A DNA stretch of 64,000 nt from UBA3951 sp050952125 (GCA_050952125.1 JBMNKK010000003.1:558001-622000), one strand, 5' to 3'; shown: positions 16,525-25,791, counted from the stretch's first letter. Numbers and translations are program-made. Notes: a model not told the origin generated them from the sequence alone.

Positions 16525-17760
16525 CTACATCATGTTTTGGACCACCGGAACCGGCTGCCCCTCCAGGAACACAGCCCTTACCCTTTGTAGAGCGGTAATA
16601 TCCTCAAAAGCACAGCCTTCGACGATCAAGACGTCGGCCTTTCTGCCCGGGAGCAGGCTCCCAACACGATCCGATATGCGAAGCGCCTTGGCGGCAGTTG
16701 AGGTTGCCCCCTTTATTGCGTCGATAGGTTTCATCCCCGCGTCGATCACCAGCGCCTCGATTTCCTTGGCGAAGTTCCCGAACCGGTTGAACCTCCAGCC
16801 TTCATCTGAACCCGAGATGATCTGGGCTCCACTGTTGTACAGACGATTAACGTGCTCCGCGCGGCGCTTGTACTGATCCTCTCGCGCCTTGAGCTGACTT
16901 TCGCTTTCTGCCTCACTCTGCCTCAGCGCTCGCACGAGACTGCCCGCGACCTCAAGTGTAGGGTTCCAGTACACACCGCGGTCGAGAGCCTCTTTTGAAA
17001 CCTCGTCAGCAAACCGCATGGAACCATCTGGCTCCATGAACATGCCGTGGGCTATGATCGAGGCCCCGGCTGCAAGGGACAACCTTATCGCTTCGGTGCA
17101 AGTGCAGTGAGCGACAAAAGGTTTCCCCGCTTTGCGCGCTTCCTCACCCATTGTCCTTAGATGCTCTACATCGAACTGAGGATTGTACGGATCAGAACCG
17201 GGAGTGCCTCCGCCGCTGGCCATCACCTTCAGGACATCTGCGCCTTCGTCCAACAGCGTCTTGGCCAGCTTCTCAATCTCGCTGACGGTCTCAACCTCGC
17301 CTCCCATATGCCAGCAGTGGCCCTTCTTGCTGGTGAAGGGGCGCCCGGCCAACACCAACCGTGGTCCAGGCACAGTCTGCTTGGCTATAGAACTCCGGAG
17401 CGCGAAAGACACGCTGTTTCTGGCACCCAAGTCTGTGACGGTGGTCACCCCTGCCTGAAGCGAACACCATGCGTTCCTCTTAGCCCTCAGGAGCAGGGCG
17501 TCATCTCCAACCCTCATGGCCTCATCGATCACGCTGCCGTCCCCCGGCATCGTTAGGTGGGAATGCGTATTCACGAATCCCGGCAGTACGGTGCATCCAT
17601 CAAATCGGTGGCTGATTGGGACGTTCGGGTACATCCTGTCGAAATCACTTAGCGAAGTAATGGCCTCGACCACTCCATCATTCACTACTACAGCTGCATC
17701 CGGGGTACAGACATTTGCTTCACCGTCGAAAACCCAACCCCCGCTAATCGCAAATCGCAT
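16525..17760 (-). CDS. Metal-dependent amidohydrolase (imidazolonepropionase / prolidase-like)
   Basis: A complete 411-residue amidohydrolase of the group annotated as imidazolonepropionase-like or Xaa-Pro dipeptidase-like, some of which act on L-amino-acid dipeptides. Metal ligands are visible: HSH at 66-68, the bridging Lys in DVLKVMASGG near 180, His in VAHCTC near 219, His in IAHG near 239 and Asp in SGSDEG near 319. GVTTVTDLG and the C-terminal LPGRKADVLIVEG are typical. There is no signal peptide, so it acts in the cytoplasm. It lies downstream of the OppF gene on the same strand (66 nt gap), consistent with hydrolysis of an imported peptide-like compound. Confidence 0.92.
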   Translation of the reverse strand: MRFAISGGWVFDGEANVCTPDAAVVVNDGVVEAITSLSDFDRMYPNVPISHRFDGCTVLPGFVNTHSHLTMPGDGSVIDEAMRVGDDALLLRAKRNAWCSLQAGVTTVTDLGARNSVSFALRSSIAKQTVPGPRLVLAGRPFTSKKGHCWHMGGEVETVSEIEKLAKTLLDEGADVLKVMASGGGTPGSDPYNPQFDVEHLRTMGEEARKAGKPFVAHCTCTEAIRLSLAAGASIIAHGMFMEPDGSMRFADEVSKEALDRGVYWNPTLEVAGSLVRALRQSEAESESQLKAREDQYKRRAEHVNRLYNSGAQIISGSDEGWRFNRFGNFAKEIEALVIDAGMKPIDAIKGATSTAAKALRISDRVGSLLPGRKADVLIVEGCAFEDITALQRVRAVFLEGQPVPVVQNMM

Positions 17761-17826
17761 ATGAGATCACTCCTAGATCAGTTTGTGGAGAACGACAAAG
17801 CGCCCCAATTCCACCACGCTGACATA

Positions 17827-18885
17827 TCACCGGAGAGTGCCTAGACTTAGGGCTTCCCGGTGGCAGCGGTACATGCTCCCATTGGAAGCTTCCTTCATCG
17901 AAGGAGTCTTCTGCTTGCAGACGTCCTCGGCATGCGGGCACCTGGTGTGGAAATAGCATCCTGGAGGCTTTTGGGTGGGGTTCGGTATTTCACCGGGTAT
18001 GGTAACCCTCTCACGCCGTACAGACGGGTCGATTGACGGAACAGCGGATATGAGCGCTCTGCTATATGGATGGACAGGGTCTTGAATCACCCGATCCGTC
18101 GCCCCAATCTCAAGGATCTGCCCTAAGTACATGATCGCGATCCTATCCGCCATATATCGAGCCACACTGAGATCGTGCGTTACGAATAGGAAAGTCATCG
18201 ACATACTGCTCTTCAGACTCAGCATGGTATTGAGTACACCGACTCGGACTGACGCGTCCATCATGGAAACGGGCTCGTCGGCAATGACAAAATCTGGTTC
18301 CAAGATAATCGCCCGGGCAACGGCAACCCTCTGCCTCTGTCCCCCGCTCAGTTCAAAGGGATAGCGGTCAACAAATGTCTCCGGCGGACGTAGTTCTACT
18401 CGCTCCAGCGCCGCATACACCCTCTCACGTACTGCGTCCTCGGTAGCAACAACCTTGTGCTCCCTCAAGGGTTCCGAGAGCGTCTGATATATCGTGAACC
18501 TCGGGTTTAGGGACTCGTACGGATCCTGAAAGACCATCTGAATGCGCTTGCGCATCCTGCGTCTTTCCTCACCCCGGAGAGACCCTAGCTCCACACCGTC
18601 AAATCTGACGCTGCCCCTGCTGATTGGTTCCAGCATGCAGATGACCTTGCCCATAGTTGACTTGCCCGAGCCGCTCTCCCCTACTAACGCGAGTACCTCA
18701 CCCTTGTAGATATCAAGATCAACGTCGTCCACAGCGGTGACTTCCCGAACGCCCCCACCAAGAAGCCCTTTACCCTTTAGCCTATAGGTCTTCTCAACCG
18801 CTCGAAGACTGAGAAGCACCTCTTTATCCTCGAAATCCACCGAGAGCCCCCTCCTTCGTGACAAAATCTCGCGCGCGGGTTTCAT
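17827..18885 (-). CDS. Oligopeptide/dipeptide ABC transporter ATP-binding protein, OppF/DppF type
   Basis: Energy-coupling ATPase of a peptide importer, 352 residues. Walker A GESGSGKST is at 69-77, the signature is LSGGQRQRVAVARA and Walker B is FVIADEP. The C-terminal extension with C-x-F-H-T-R-C-P-x-A-x-x-x-C (near 310-325) is the Opp/Dpp-specific Cys cluster. Its ATG abuts the stop of the OppD gene. The set DppC-OppD-OppF is intact, but the DppB permease gene is only a 3' fragment and no binding protein lies here. The importer therefore probably cannot work unless a permease is supplied from elsewhere. Confidence 0.95.
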   Translation of the reverse strand: MKPAREILSRRRGLSVDFEDKEVLLSLRAVEKTYRLKGKGLLGGGVREVTAVDDVDLDIYKGEVLALVGESGSGKSTMGKVICMLEPISRGSVRFDGVELGSLRGEERRRMRKRIQMVFQDPYESLNPRFTIYQTLSEPLREHKVVATEDAVRERVYAALERVELRPPETFVDRYPFELSGGQRQRVAVARAIILEPDFVIADEPVSMMDASVRVGVLNTMLSLKSSMSMTFLFVTHDLSVARYMADRIAIMYLGQILEIGATDRVIQDPVHPYSRALISAVPSIDPSVRRERVTIPGEIPNPTQKPPGCYFHTRCPHAEDVCKQKTPSMKEASNGSMYRCHREALSLGTLR

Positions 18886-19860
18886 TTACTCCGTGCCCGC
18901 AAAGTGACACCTGACAAGGTGATCCGGATCGAAGCTGAGCGGAACTAAGTCAGGCTCCCTCACTCTGCACTCTTCTTTGGCAGCCGGGCACCTGGGAGCA
19001 AAAGAGCACCCGGGGATTCGTTGGGTCAGGCTCGGAGGCGCTCCAACCAGTGAGGTGAGAGGGATTCGAGGGCCCCGTATATCCGGTAGAGACGCCAGCA
19101 TAGCCCTCGTATATGGGTGGCTCGTCTGTTTCATGACAGCCGCAGTGCTGCCGCTTTCAACTATCTGGCCGGCATACATAACTGCCACTGTGTCGCATGT
19201 CTCAGAAATGACCGCAATATCGTGAGAGATCAGGATCATTCCGATGCCCAGTCGGTCTTGAATACTCTCGATCTCCTTGAGGATCTGGTCCTGCACTATG
19301 ACGTCAAACGCAGTCGTGGGTTCATCAGCTATGATGAGCTCGGGGTTGCATAGAAGGCTCATGGCTATGACCACCCGTTGCCTCATCCCGCCGCTAAGCT
19401 CATGGGGATAGCTTGTCATACGCTGCGGCGAAAGGCCGACCATTTCAAAGAGCTCAGCAATCCTGGCAAGTGCCTCCGACCTAGTGACCTGAGAATGAGT
19501 TCTCAGGATCTCAACCAGAAGATCATCCACCCTAATCACAGGATTCAAGGCGTTCATAGCCCCTTGAAAGATCATGGATATACCATCCCAACGATATCGG
19601 GCCATTTCAGCATCACTGAGTTTGAATAGATCCACACCGCGAAAAAGGCACTGCTCTGCTCTGGTTCTCCCGTTGGATGCCAGTATCCGCAGTATGCTGT
19701 ATCCTACCGAACTCTTGCCGCAACCCGATTCGCCAACGAGTCCAACCGTCTGTCCTCGCATAACGGCCAGCGAGACTCCGCGGACTGCCTCAGCCTGCAG
19801 ATTGTTTATCAAATAGGTGGTGTGGAGGTCCCGCAGATCCAGTACTACTTCGTTGTCCAC
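18886..19860 (-). CDS. Oligopeptide/dipeptide ABC transporter ATP-binding protein, OppD/DppD type
   Basis: Second ATPase of the importer, 324 residues. Walker A GESGCGKSS lies at about 40-48, the signature is LSGGMRQRVVIAMSLL and Walker B is LIIADEPTTAFD. The C-terminal CSFAPRCPAAKEEC cluster is typical of OppD. It starts 16 nt after the DppC gene and directly precedes the OppF gene, so the three are one operon. As with OppF, function depends on a permease partner that is broken here. Confidence 0.95.
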   Translation of the reverse strand: MDNEVVLDLRDLHTTYLINNLQAEAVRGVSLAVMRGQTVGLVGESGCGKSSVGYSILRILASNGRTRAEQCLFRGVDLFKLSDAEMARYRWDGISMIFQGAMNALNPVIRVDDLLVEILRTHSQVTRSEALARIAELFEMVGLSPQRMTSYPHELSGGMRQRVVIAMSLLCNPELIIADEPTTAFDVIVQDQILKEIESIQDRLGIGMILISHDIAVISETCDTVAVMYAGQIVESGSTAAVMKQTSHPYTRAMLASLPDIRGPRIPLTSLVGAPPSLTQRIPGCSFAPRCPAAKEECRVREPDLVPLSFDPDHLVRCHFAGTE

Positions 19861-19876
19861 CTGGCTTCACCGCCCT

Positions 19877-20764
19877 TCATCGTCGTTCACGAATGCGTGG
19901 GTTGAATGCGTAGCTTATTCCATCTCCAACCAGGTTGAGAGCGAACGTAAGCATGAATATGGCTAGGCCAGGGAACACCGCAAGCCACCATGAATGAATG
20001 TGCATCTGAGCAGAATAAAGGATCTGTCCCCAACTGAGGTGGTTTGGGTCTCCCAGGCCGAGAAAGCTGAGCGCTGCTTCGGTAATAATGGCCCCGGCCA
20101 TTTCCAGAGTTGAGTTAGCGATCACGGGATAGAGACCGTTCGGTAATACGTGCCTGAAAAGCACCTTAGTGCGCGATACCCCGGAGGCTAGACTCGCCTG
20201 GACAAAGACACGTTCCTTAACAGTCATGACTTGTGCACGTGTCAACCTGGCGTTTGTTACCCAGCTGGTCAGCCCAACTATGATCGCGGTGAACACTATG
20301 TTCTGACCAAACAGAGCAACAATAAGTATGATCAGGAAAAACCGAGGCAGCATCAGGAACACTTCGAAGCCGCGAGACAAAAGCTCGTCCACCCAGCCTC
20401 CCCAGTATCCGGATAGGGCTCCCAGCACAACCCCAACTAAGAGCGACAGAGCCGCCACTCCGAGCGCGAACAGAAGAGAGATCCGCGTGCCCCAGATCAC
20501 CCCTGCAAATACGTCTCGCCCAAGAGGGTCGGTACCGAAAGGATGACCTTGTCCGGGAGGCTGGAGAATGCCGTCATAAAAGCGGTTCGGCCCCTCGGGC
20601 GCAATCAGTGGCGCGGCAACTGCAACAAGGACACAAATGGCGATCAGCGCGAGCCCAACTACTGCACTCTTCTTGCTCGAGTACGCCGACCAGAATGCCC
20701 TGATCCTCGATTGCCGTGCCTGTCCCGCTTTCTTCCTCGGGTTCTCTGCTATTGACCCTAGCAT
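19877..20764 (-). CDS. Peptide ABC transporter permease, DppC type
   Basis: Inner-membrane permease of 295 residues. An N-terminal cytoplasmic stretch is followed by a helix (about 33-55), a periplasmic loop with HPFGTDPLGRDVFAGVIWG (typical of DppC/OppC) and about five further helices. The permease EAA loop reads EAALSFLGLG, and DPNHLSWGQIL follows. The intact gene sits 13 nt downstream of the DppB remnant. It would heterodimerise with DppB, which is not intact in this window. Confidence 0.94.
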   Translation of the reverse strand: MLGSIAENPRKKAGQARQSRIRAFWSAYSSKKSAVVGLALIAICVLVAVAAPLIAPEGPNRFYDGILQPPGQGHPFGTDPLGRDVFAGVIWGTRISLLFALGVAALSLLVGVVLGALSGYWGGWVDELLSRGFEVFLMLPRFFLIILIVALFGQNIVFTAIIVGLTSWVTNARLTRAQVMTVKERVFVQASLASGVSRTKVLFRHVLPNGLYPVIANSTLEMAGAIITEAALSFLGLGDPNHLSWGQILYSAQMHIHSWWLAVFPGLAIFMLTFALNLVGDGISYAFNPRIRERR

Positions 20765-20777
20765 TGTCTAAAGCACC

Positions 20778-20996
20778 TCAATCGTATCTCACTCTGGGAT
20801 CTAAGTACGCTGTAATAATGTCAACAAGGAGGAAAGTGACCAGAACCCACAAAGCAGTAACAAGGAATATCCCCATTAACAGCGGATAATCCCTCATGAT
20901 GATAGCCGTGTACATTAAGCTGCCCATCCCCGGCCACGAAAAGACGGTCTCCGTAAGCACGACTCCTGTCAGCGCCTGCCCGGATGATCTCCCGAG
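20778..20996 (-). pseudogene. DppB-type permease, 3' remnant
   Basis: Only the last ~70 codons of a DppB-type permease remain: ALTGVVLTETVFSWPGMGSL and then a final helix ending LDPRVRYD. A full protein would be over 300 residues. Upstream the sequence turns into an amidohydrolase gene. The switch point is the nine bases GGCGCTGAC (plus-strand 20988-20996), which fit both the permease (GALT) and the amidohydrolase (AGAD). This is the pattern left by a deletion between short identical sequences. Confidence 0.88.
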
Positions 20997-21541
20997 CTTT
21001 GGCCCTGACTTGATCCTACGCCGTTCGCCACGCTCGATCCGGGTATCGCCGATCGGCAGTACTCCTCGGGCAATCTATCGGAAGCAGTGTGAGGTGTACG
21101 GTAGCTCCTACGGTCCCCGATGTAGTGATCGTCGGCCAAACCCGCAGACTGCGTGACGATCACGAGGGATATGACAAGGCGTGGTCCGGGGATTAACCCT
21201 GCCTGCACTGCCTTTTTGACTCCGAGGTCGAGCCCCCCGCAATCTCGGACGGTCGTGAACCCTCGCTCCAACGTCAGCTTTAGATCGTTCGCCGCCTTGA
21301 GGATGGCCCAACTGGTAGAAACGTACCTATTCTGCCCGAACTCAAGGAGCCCGGATGTCAAGTGATCGTGGCAATCGATAAGGCCTGGCATCAGCGTCGC
21401 GTCGCCAAAGTCGTATACGATCGCGTCATCAACGTCACCGATTTCAGAACGCGAACCGGCAGCTTCGATCTGGCCATCTGAGGTGAGCACCGCTCCGTCC
21501 CGGATCTTCGTCTCACCGTCAAACAGGTAGTGAGCTTTCAA
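20988..21541 (-). pseudogene. Amidohydrolase, 5' fragment with frameshift, fused to dppB remnant
   Basis: First ~185 codons of an imidazolonepropionase-like amidohydrolase. The start is probably TTG 21541 (KAHYLFDGETKIRDG). The metal motif is DCHDH, followed by GFTTVRDCGG and GPRLVISLVIVTQ. After about 21040 the coding sense moves to another frame (DQVRAKAREIIRAGAD), consistent with one extra G in GTAGGATC. It then ends abruptly at 20988-20996, where dppB begins. All later metal ligands are missing, so it cannot be active. The start lies 14 nt after the stop of the ketopantoate-reductase-like fragment. Confidence 0.82.
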
Positions 21542-21554
21542 TAGGTACCCGCAA

Positions 21555-22205
21555 TCAGGGCAGCTCCAATCCAAGGCTTTTCCGGTAGTCGTCGAGTTCT
21601 CGGATATTGTCCCATCCGAGGCTCCTCTTCCCAGCCTCGATTTCATAGATCATCTGCACCAGGCGCTCGTTAAGAGGACGCACCTTGACTCCGTAGAGTT
21701 TGGCCTTGTCAACAACTGCGCCCGTGAGCCCTTGAGTCTCAGACTTCCTCCGCCGGTACACAATGTCCCACCAGACTCCGCTGGCTGTCTTGACGTGATT
21801 GTGCGCCTCCTTCATCTGGTGGCGGGAAAGCTGATCGAGATACTTGTCCCAATAGGCCTCAAGTTTCTTGGTGTCCTCACTGGTCTTAGTCCGATACATG
21901 GCGGGGTCAAATGACGCGGACGGAGGTATCACTACCTTGGCAGCATCCGCTACATCGAGCGCCTCGCGAACCAAGATGAACCCAAGTCTTCGGTACTCAG
22001 GGACATCCAGAACCGCGTGAACCGGAGCATCCACTAGAGCGGTGAGAGTAATCTGCGAGAAATAGCACTGCTTTCCCCAGATCTCACCCATAATGTTGTC
22101 GGTCACATAGGTGGTCGTCAGGTTGCTGTAGGCTTCCTTAAGCCACTTTAAGCGGTCAGTCACCTCGCCGGTCAGTTCTCCGATATGTATGGCCATCCGA
22201 CGCAT
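21555..22205 (-). pseudogene. Ketopantoate-reductase-like protein lacking its NAD(P)-binding domain
   Basis: A 216-residue frame that matches only the C-terminal (6PGDH-like) half of ApbA/PanE-family reductases. It shows VTDNIMGEIWGKQCYFSQIT, then ASGVWWDIVYRRRKSETQ and the end GVKVRPLNERLVQMIYEIE. The N-terminal Rossmann domain with GxGxxG is missing, and upstream sequence belongs to the M20 gene. AGGAGG lies 10 nt before the ATG, so it might still be translated, but without the cofactor domain it should be inactive. It is one of four damaged genes in a row. Confidence 0.72.
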
Positions 22206-22250
22206 ATCTATGTATCCTCCTGTCTTGTCCGCCCTTTTTCGCGGTCTGCA

Positions 22251-23444
22251 TCAACGATGACCGAGGAACTTCATTGATGCTGTGACCATGGCAGCAGTTC
22301 CAACCCATAGCACGTCTTCGTCGATGTCGAACCGGGAATTGTGCTGCGAGTACACAAGGCCCTTTGCGGGGTTAATAGTCTTCAAAAGAGACGTAGGTTC
22401 CCGGCACCTCTTGGAGGAAATACGCGAAATCGTCTCCTCCCATGGTAGGGGTGGTTATGGGAACTACACGATCCTCACCCATCTCTTCCTCAACCCAACC
22501 TGCGAACTTACTGGTGAACTCGGTGTCATTTGACAGCCGGCGCATATCCGTACGTGTATTTGTAGTCGCAATCGCCGCGCATAGAGCGAGCGACCCCGGT
22601 AGCTATCTCACCGATGCGTCTTGCCAGAACCTCCCGCAAATCCTGGCGCATCGTGCGAACGGTTCCTTCAACAGTGACATCTCCGGCCAGAATGTTGTAG
22701 CCCGTCCCACCGCGGATCTTCCCGATTGTCACGACTACAGGTTCCCATGGGCGTATCTCGCGGCTAACAAGCGTCTGAAGAGTGGGATAGAGCTTGGGCG
22801 GAGATCATTACAGCGTCGATTCCGCGGAAGGGGGCGGCCCCATGTGCCGCCTGACCTTTGAACACGAGGTCAATCCTGTCAAGGCAGGCCATCATGGGTC
22901 CGCTGCATACTCCTATCTGGCCGGTGGCAACGTGATCCCAAGTGCCTCCTCCATGCAACGCAACTATCGCATCCACCCGGGGATTCTCGAGGACGCCGTC
23001 ATCGATCATCGCCTTGGCACCCCCGGGTCCTTCCTCGCCGGGCTGAAACACAAGTTTCACAGAGCCGCGCAATCGATCTCGATGCCTTGACAGTATCTTT
23101 GCGGCACCAAGTAGCATCGCTACATGCGAGTCGTGGCCGCAAGCATGCATCATGCCGGGTCGCGAAGAAGCAAAAGGAAGCCCGGTTTCTTCTTGGATGG
23201 GCAGAGCATCCATATCGGCACGCAAGCCTATACACTTACCGGCGGAAGTCCCCCGTATCAGGCCTACCGCGCCGTGCCCGCCGACTCCCGTTGTGACCTC
23301 GATGCCCATTTGACGAAGTTCCCCGGCAATGTACTCAGCTGTCCTGGGTGTCTCCAAACCTATTTCGGGGAAGTTATGTATGTGACGCCTGTGCCTTACG
23401 ATCTCCGAGTTAATACTTCTGGCTTCTGCAGATACCTCAACCAT
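22251..23444 (-). pseudogene. M20-family amidohydrolase/carboxypeptidase with three frameshifts
   Basis: A full-length gene outline for an M20D peptidase of the IAA-amino-acid or N-acyl-amino-acid hydrolase type. The start ATG 23444 follows GGGAGGG. The first part is in frame and has GLRADMDALPIQEETGLPFA, the metal motif HACGHDSH, and QPGEEGPGGA. Coding sense then changes frame near 22750, again near 22527 (PAVK then NDTEFTSKF), and again near 22385 (TYVSFE then TINPAKGLVYSQHNSRFD). The three breaks make it a pseudogene, unless they are sequencing errors. It lies 85 nt downstream of the RpiR regulator gene, its probable former operon partner. Confidence 0.85.
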
Positions 23445-23529
23445 CTGGTGCCCTCCCGCTTGAGTCCGATTTTGTCTTGGTCGCGGTATGAAGGCTTGTC
23501 CAATAGGCGTACCTCGGGCACTAAGGCGG

Positions 23530-24468
23530 CTATTTCTTGTTCGTCCTAGTAGCTCGATCCGCGGAACCGATCTGCTGTCTGGATGCCGCACTTCTTATAT
23601 GGGGCGGCGGCACATAGAAGAAGCCGAAATCCTTGTACATTGAATCTAGCTTGGCAAATCTCTCTTGGGCCTTCTCAGGGTCGGCAAGAGCTACACAGCC
23701 GATGATCGCGTCCAAGAGCGCTATAGCAGCGCTGTGGAACGGCAAAAATGCAGATGTTCTGTGGTCAACGACAAATGCCTGGTCAGCATGTTGAGCAACA
23801 GGTGATAACACGCTGTCCGTGATAGCTACTAGGTACGCGGACTTCTCGCTGGCAGCCCGGCATATACGTACCGTGTCGAGGTGATAGCGAGCGAAGGATA
23901 TGCCTACAACTACGTCTTCAGGGCCAATATCGATGAGCTGGTCGTGCAAATCGTGACTGTCCCTCAAGAGATCGTAGACGTCTGGCCTGATCATGCGTAG
24001 TCCAAAGGTCAGGTAGGCCGCCAATGCAGCGGACATGCGCACGCCGACAACCATAACCCTTCTCGCGGCGAAAATGCGGTCGGCTGCACCCTGCAACTGC
24101 TTTGGAGATAGGCGCTGGAAGGTCTCGCGTATGTTCCCGATTTCGGCATTTTGCACTTCTGAGATCACATCGAGAGCCAAAGTCCTAAGGGACTCAGCGA
24201 ACCGTTCCTTCATCCCGATGCCGATCTTCTTCAACAAGTGCTCACGGATGGCTGCCTGCATGTCAGGAAAGCCCTTGAACCCCAGGGCTCGCGAAAAACG
24301 TGTGATCGTTGCCTCGCTTACTCCTGCCACATCAGCGATCTCTTTTGCGGTAAGGAAACCCACTCGATCATCGAGTTCGGACAGTTTCTTGGCGACTGAC
24401 ACCTGCGATGGAGTAAGGTTGTCGATGTTAGCCTTCAGTATCTCGGCAAATCCTTTCTCTGTGTCCAT
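23530..24468 (-). CDS. RpiR-family transcriptional regulator (HTH + SIS domains)
   Basis: A 312-residue repressor/activator. The N-terminal HTH_6 domain (about 1-80) has FLTAKEIADVAGVSEATITR and FSRALGFKGFPD. The C-terminal SIS domain (about 125-265) binds phosphosugars or related ligands in this family; VMVVGVRMSAALAAYLTFG and GPEDVVVGISF are visible. The ATG follows GAGAGGTGAC. A perfect 8 bp inverted repeat at 24508-24531 overlaps its own promoter, so autoregulation is likely. The gene is intact although the genes it leads into are decayed. It probably once controlled the amidohydrolase/peptide importer genes downstream. Confidence 0.94.
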   Translation of the reverse strand: MDTEKGFAEILKANIDNLTPSQVSVAKKLSELDDRVGFLTAKEIADVAGVSEATITRFSRALGFKGFPDMQAAIREHLLKKIGIGMKERFAESLRTLALDVISEVQNAEIGNIRETFQRLSPKQLQGAADRIFAARRVMVVGVRMSAALAAYLTFGLRMIRPDVYDLLRDSHDLHDQLIDIGPEDVVVGISFARYHLDTVRICRAASEKSAYLVAITDSVLSPVAQHADQAFVVDHRTSAFLPFHSAAIALLDAIIGCVALADPEKAQERFAKLDSMYKDFGFFYVPPPHIRSAASRQQIGSADRATRTNKK

Positions 24469-24507
24469 GTGTGCCAGTCACCTCTCCTGCGTTAAATGTT
24501 GCCTAGC

Positions 24508-24560
24508 TTTCACTAGATGACGTTAGTGAAATTTTACCTTCATAATCCAAGGATTGTCAA
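24508..24560 (-). promoter_or_regulatory. Promoter and palindromic operator of the rpiR-type gene
   Basis: Minus-strand promoter: -35 TTGACA (24555-24560), 18 nt spacer, -10 TAAAAT (24531-24536). Immediately downstream lies a perfect inverted repeat, TTTCACTA (24508-24515) and TAGTGAAA (24524-24531), with an 8 nt centre. It covers the expected transcription start, a classical position for repression. The half-site spacing suits a dimeric regulator such as RpiR. Confidence 0.75.
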
Positions 24561-24667
24561 CTGCTATTGACATCAAAAACGACATTGGGTCGCAAAGATT
24601 GACAATTCTTCAGCGTGAAAGGTGTTTCCGGCGATGTATCCGTCACCGTCCATGTGCGCGATAAGGA

Positions 24668-24699
24668 AAAGAGCCGACTGCAGTCGCAGTCGGCTCTTT
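24668..24699 (-). terminator. Rho-independent terminator after the AspA/M14-like gene
   Basis: A 13 bp stem, AAAGAGCCGACTG (24668-24680) with CAGTCGGCTCTTT (24687-24699), and a 6 nt loop. On the minus strand the stem ends in a T-rich stretch. It lies about 30 nt past the stop of the gene at 24730-25686 and could work in both directions. Confidence 0.85.
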
Positions 24700-24729
24700 G
24701 CACGTTATGTGCGAAGATGATGCTGTTAT

Positions 24730-25686
24730 TTACCAGATCGCCTTAAGCCTCGGCTCATGCCTTTCCGGCTTAGGCTTGTCAAACCTCACTCCGATACTGA
24801 TCGAGGTAACGTGATCTTTGGGGCAATACATGGCAGGAGGTATCGTGATCACAAGGCCCTCGATAGGCGTGCGAACCACTTTGCCATTAACGGTTCCTAC
24901 CGGATCGCCGGCACTAATCCATGTGCCGGGCCTCACAGACGGCTCAAAGAAGCCGGCTGGCAACGTGAATCCTACTGATGGGTGAACCCGCGTCGGCTTT
25001 TTCGACAGGATCTCTGCGTCTAGGCCTTCAGGCTCCGGCACCAAGCCGGCCCTGTGGAGCGCTAGCATGACGGCTTTGAACCCGTACTGGGCCGCCGGGA
25101 TATCCACCCGTCCTCTTGACCCGAGGCCGGGGAATTCAATCACCACGGCAGGTATGCCGAGCTCGTTGGCATCCGTATAAGCGAGCCCCGTTTCGGCATA
25201 GGACGAGTCAACAAGGACGTCAAAGGCAAATGACTCGCCGAACTTCCTGGCATATTCGAACTTGCTCCAAGGGACATACACGAAGGTGATGCTGTCGCCC
25301 CACACACAGTGGAGGTCAATGAAGTACTGGCTGCGCTTGGTCTCTTCCCACAGTGCGGCCGCAATAGCTTCAGTAGGCTGGCCGTTGGGGTTGCCGGGGA
25401 ACACGCGGTTAAGGTTCAGCCCATCGACAGGCGAGGTCCGCTGGAGTTCAGCGAATGCCTGCGGGTGAGCTACGGGGATCACTGTAAACGAGCCTTGCAG
25501 TGAATCCTCTATCCTCTCCAGCTCGCTCACAAGCATCTCGGCGACTCTGATCGACGTACACTCGCCTCCGTGTACGCCGGCAGTAATGAAGGCTCGCGGA
25601 CCTTTGGACCCGAAATCGTACGCCGTAAGCTCAGTGTTGGCTCCGGGAACAGGGATCGTCCTCTGCTTCAACTCAGCGCCTCCCAT
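24730..25686 (-). CDS. Succinylglutamate desuccinylase/aspartoacylase-like (M14) deacylase
   Basis: A zinc-dependent hydrolase of 318 residues from the AstE/AspA group, which cleaves acyl groups from N-acyl amino acids. Zinc ligands are HGGE (His39, Glu42) and His126 in DLHC. The substrate motif NLNRVFPG is at 91-98, and a catalytic Glu is likely in VVIEFPGLG. The C-terminal ~90 residues form the usual beta-barrel appendage (TWISAGDPVGTVNGK). It is the last gene of the leftward unit that starts at the T-box-like leader, 105 nt after the MFS gene, and is followed by a strong terminator. The context supports amino-acid deacylation after import. Confidence 0.9.
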   Translation of the reverse strand: MGGAELKQRTIPVPGANTELTAYDFGSKGPRAFITAGVHGGECTSIRVAEMLVSELERIEDSLQGSFTVIPVAHPQAFAELQRTSPVDGLNLNRVFPGNPNGQPTEAIAAALWEETKRSQYFIDLHCVWGDSITFVYVPWSKFEYARKFGESFAFDVLVDSSYAETGLAYTDANELGIPAVVIEFPGLGSRGRVDIPAAQYGFKAVMLALHRAGLVPEPEGLDAEILSKKPTRVHPSVGFTLPAGFFEPSVRPGTWISAGDPVGTVNGKVVRTPIEGLVITIPPAMYCPKDHVTSISIGVRFDKPKPERHEPRLKAIW

Positions 25687-25791
25687 CTTGCTGTGTAGAT
25701 AGTGTGAATGGCAACATTTGTACCATTACACGCGCGATATTGGCGATCCTTCCCAATACGGTGAATCCCGCGAACAAACCTTGATGAGTGC

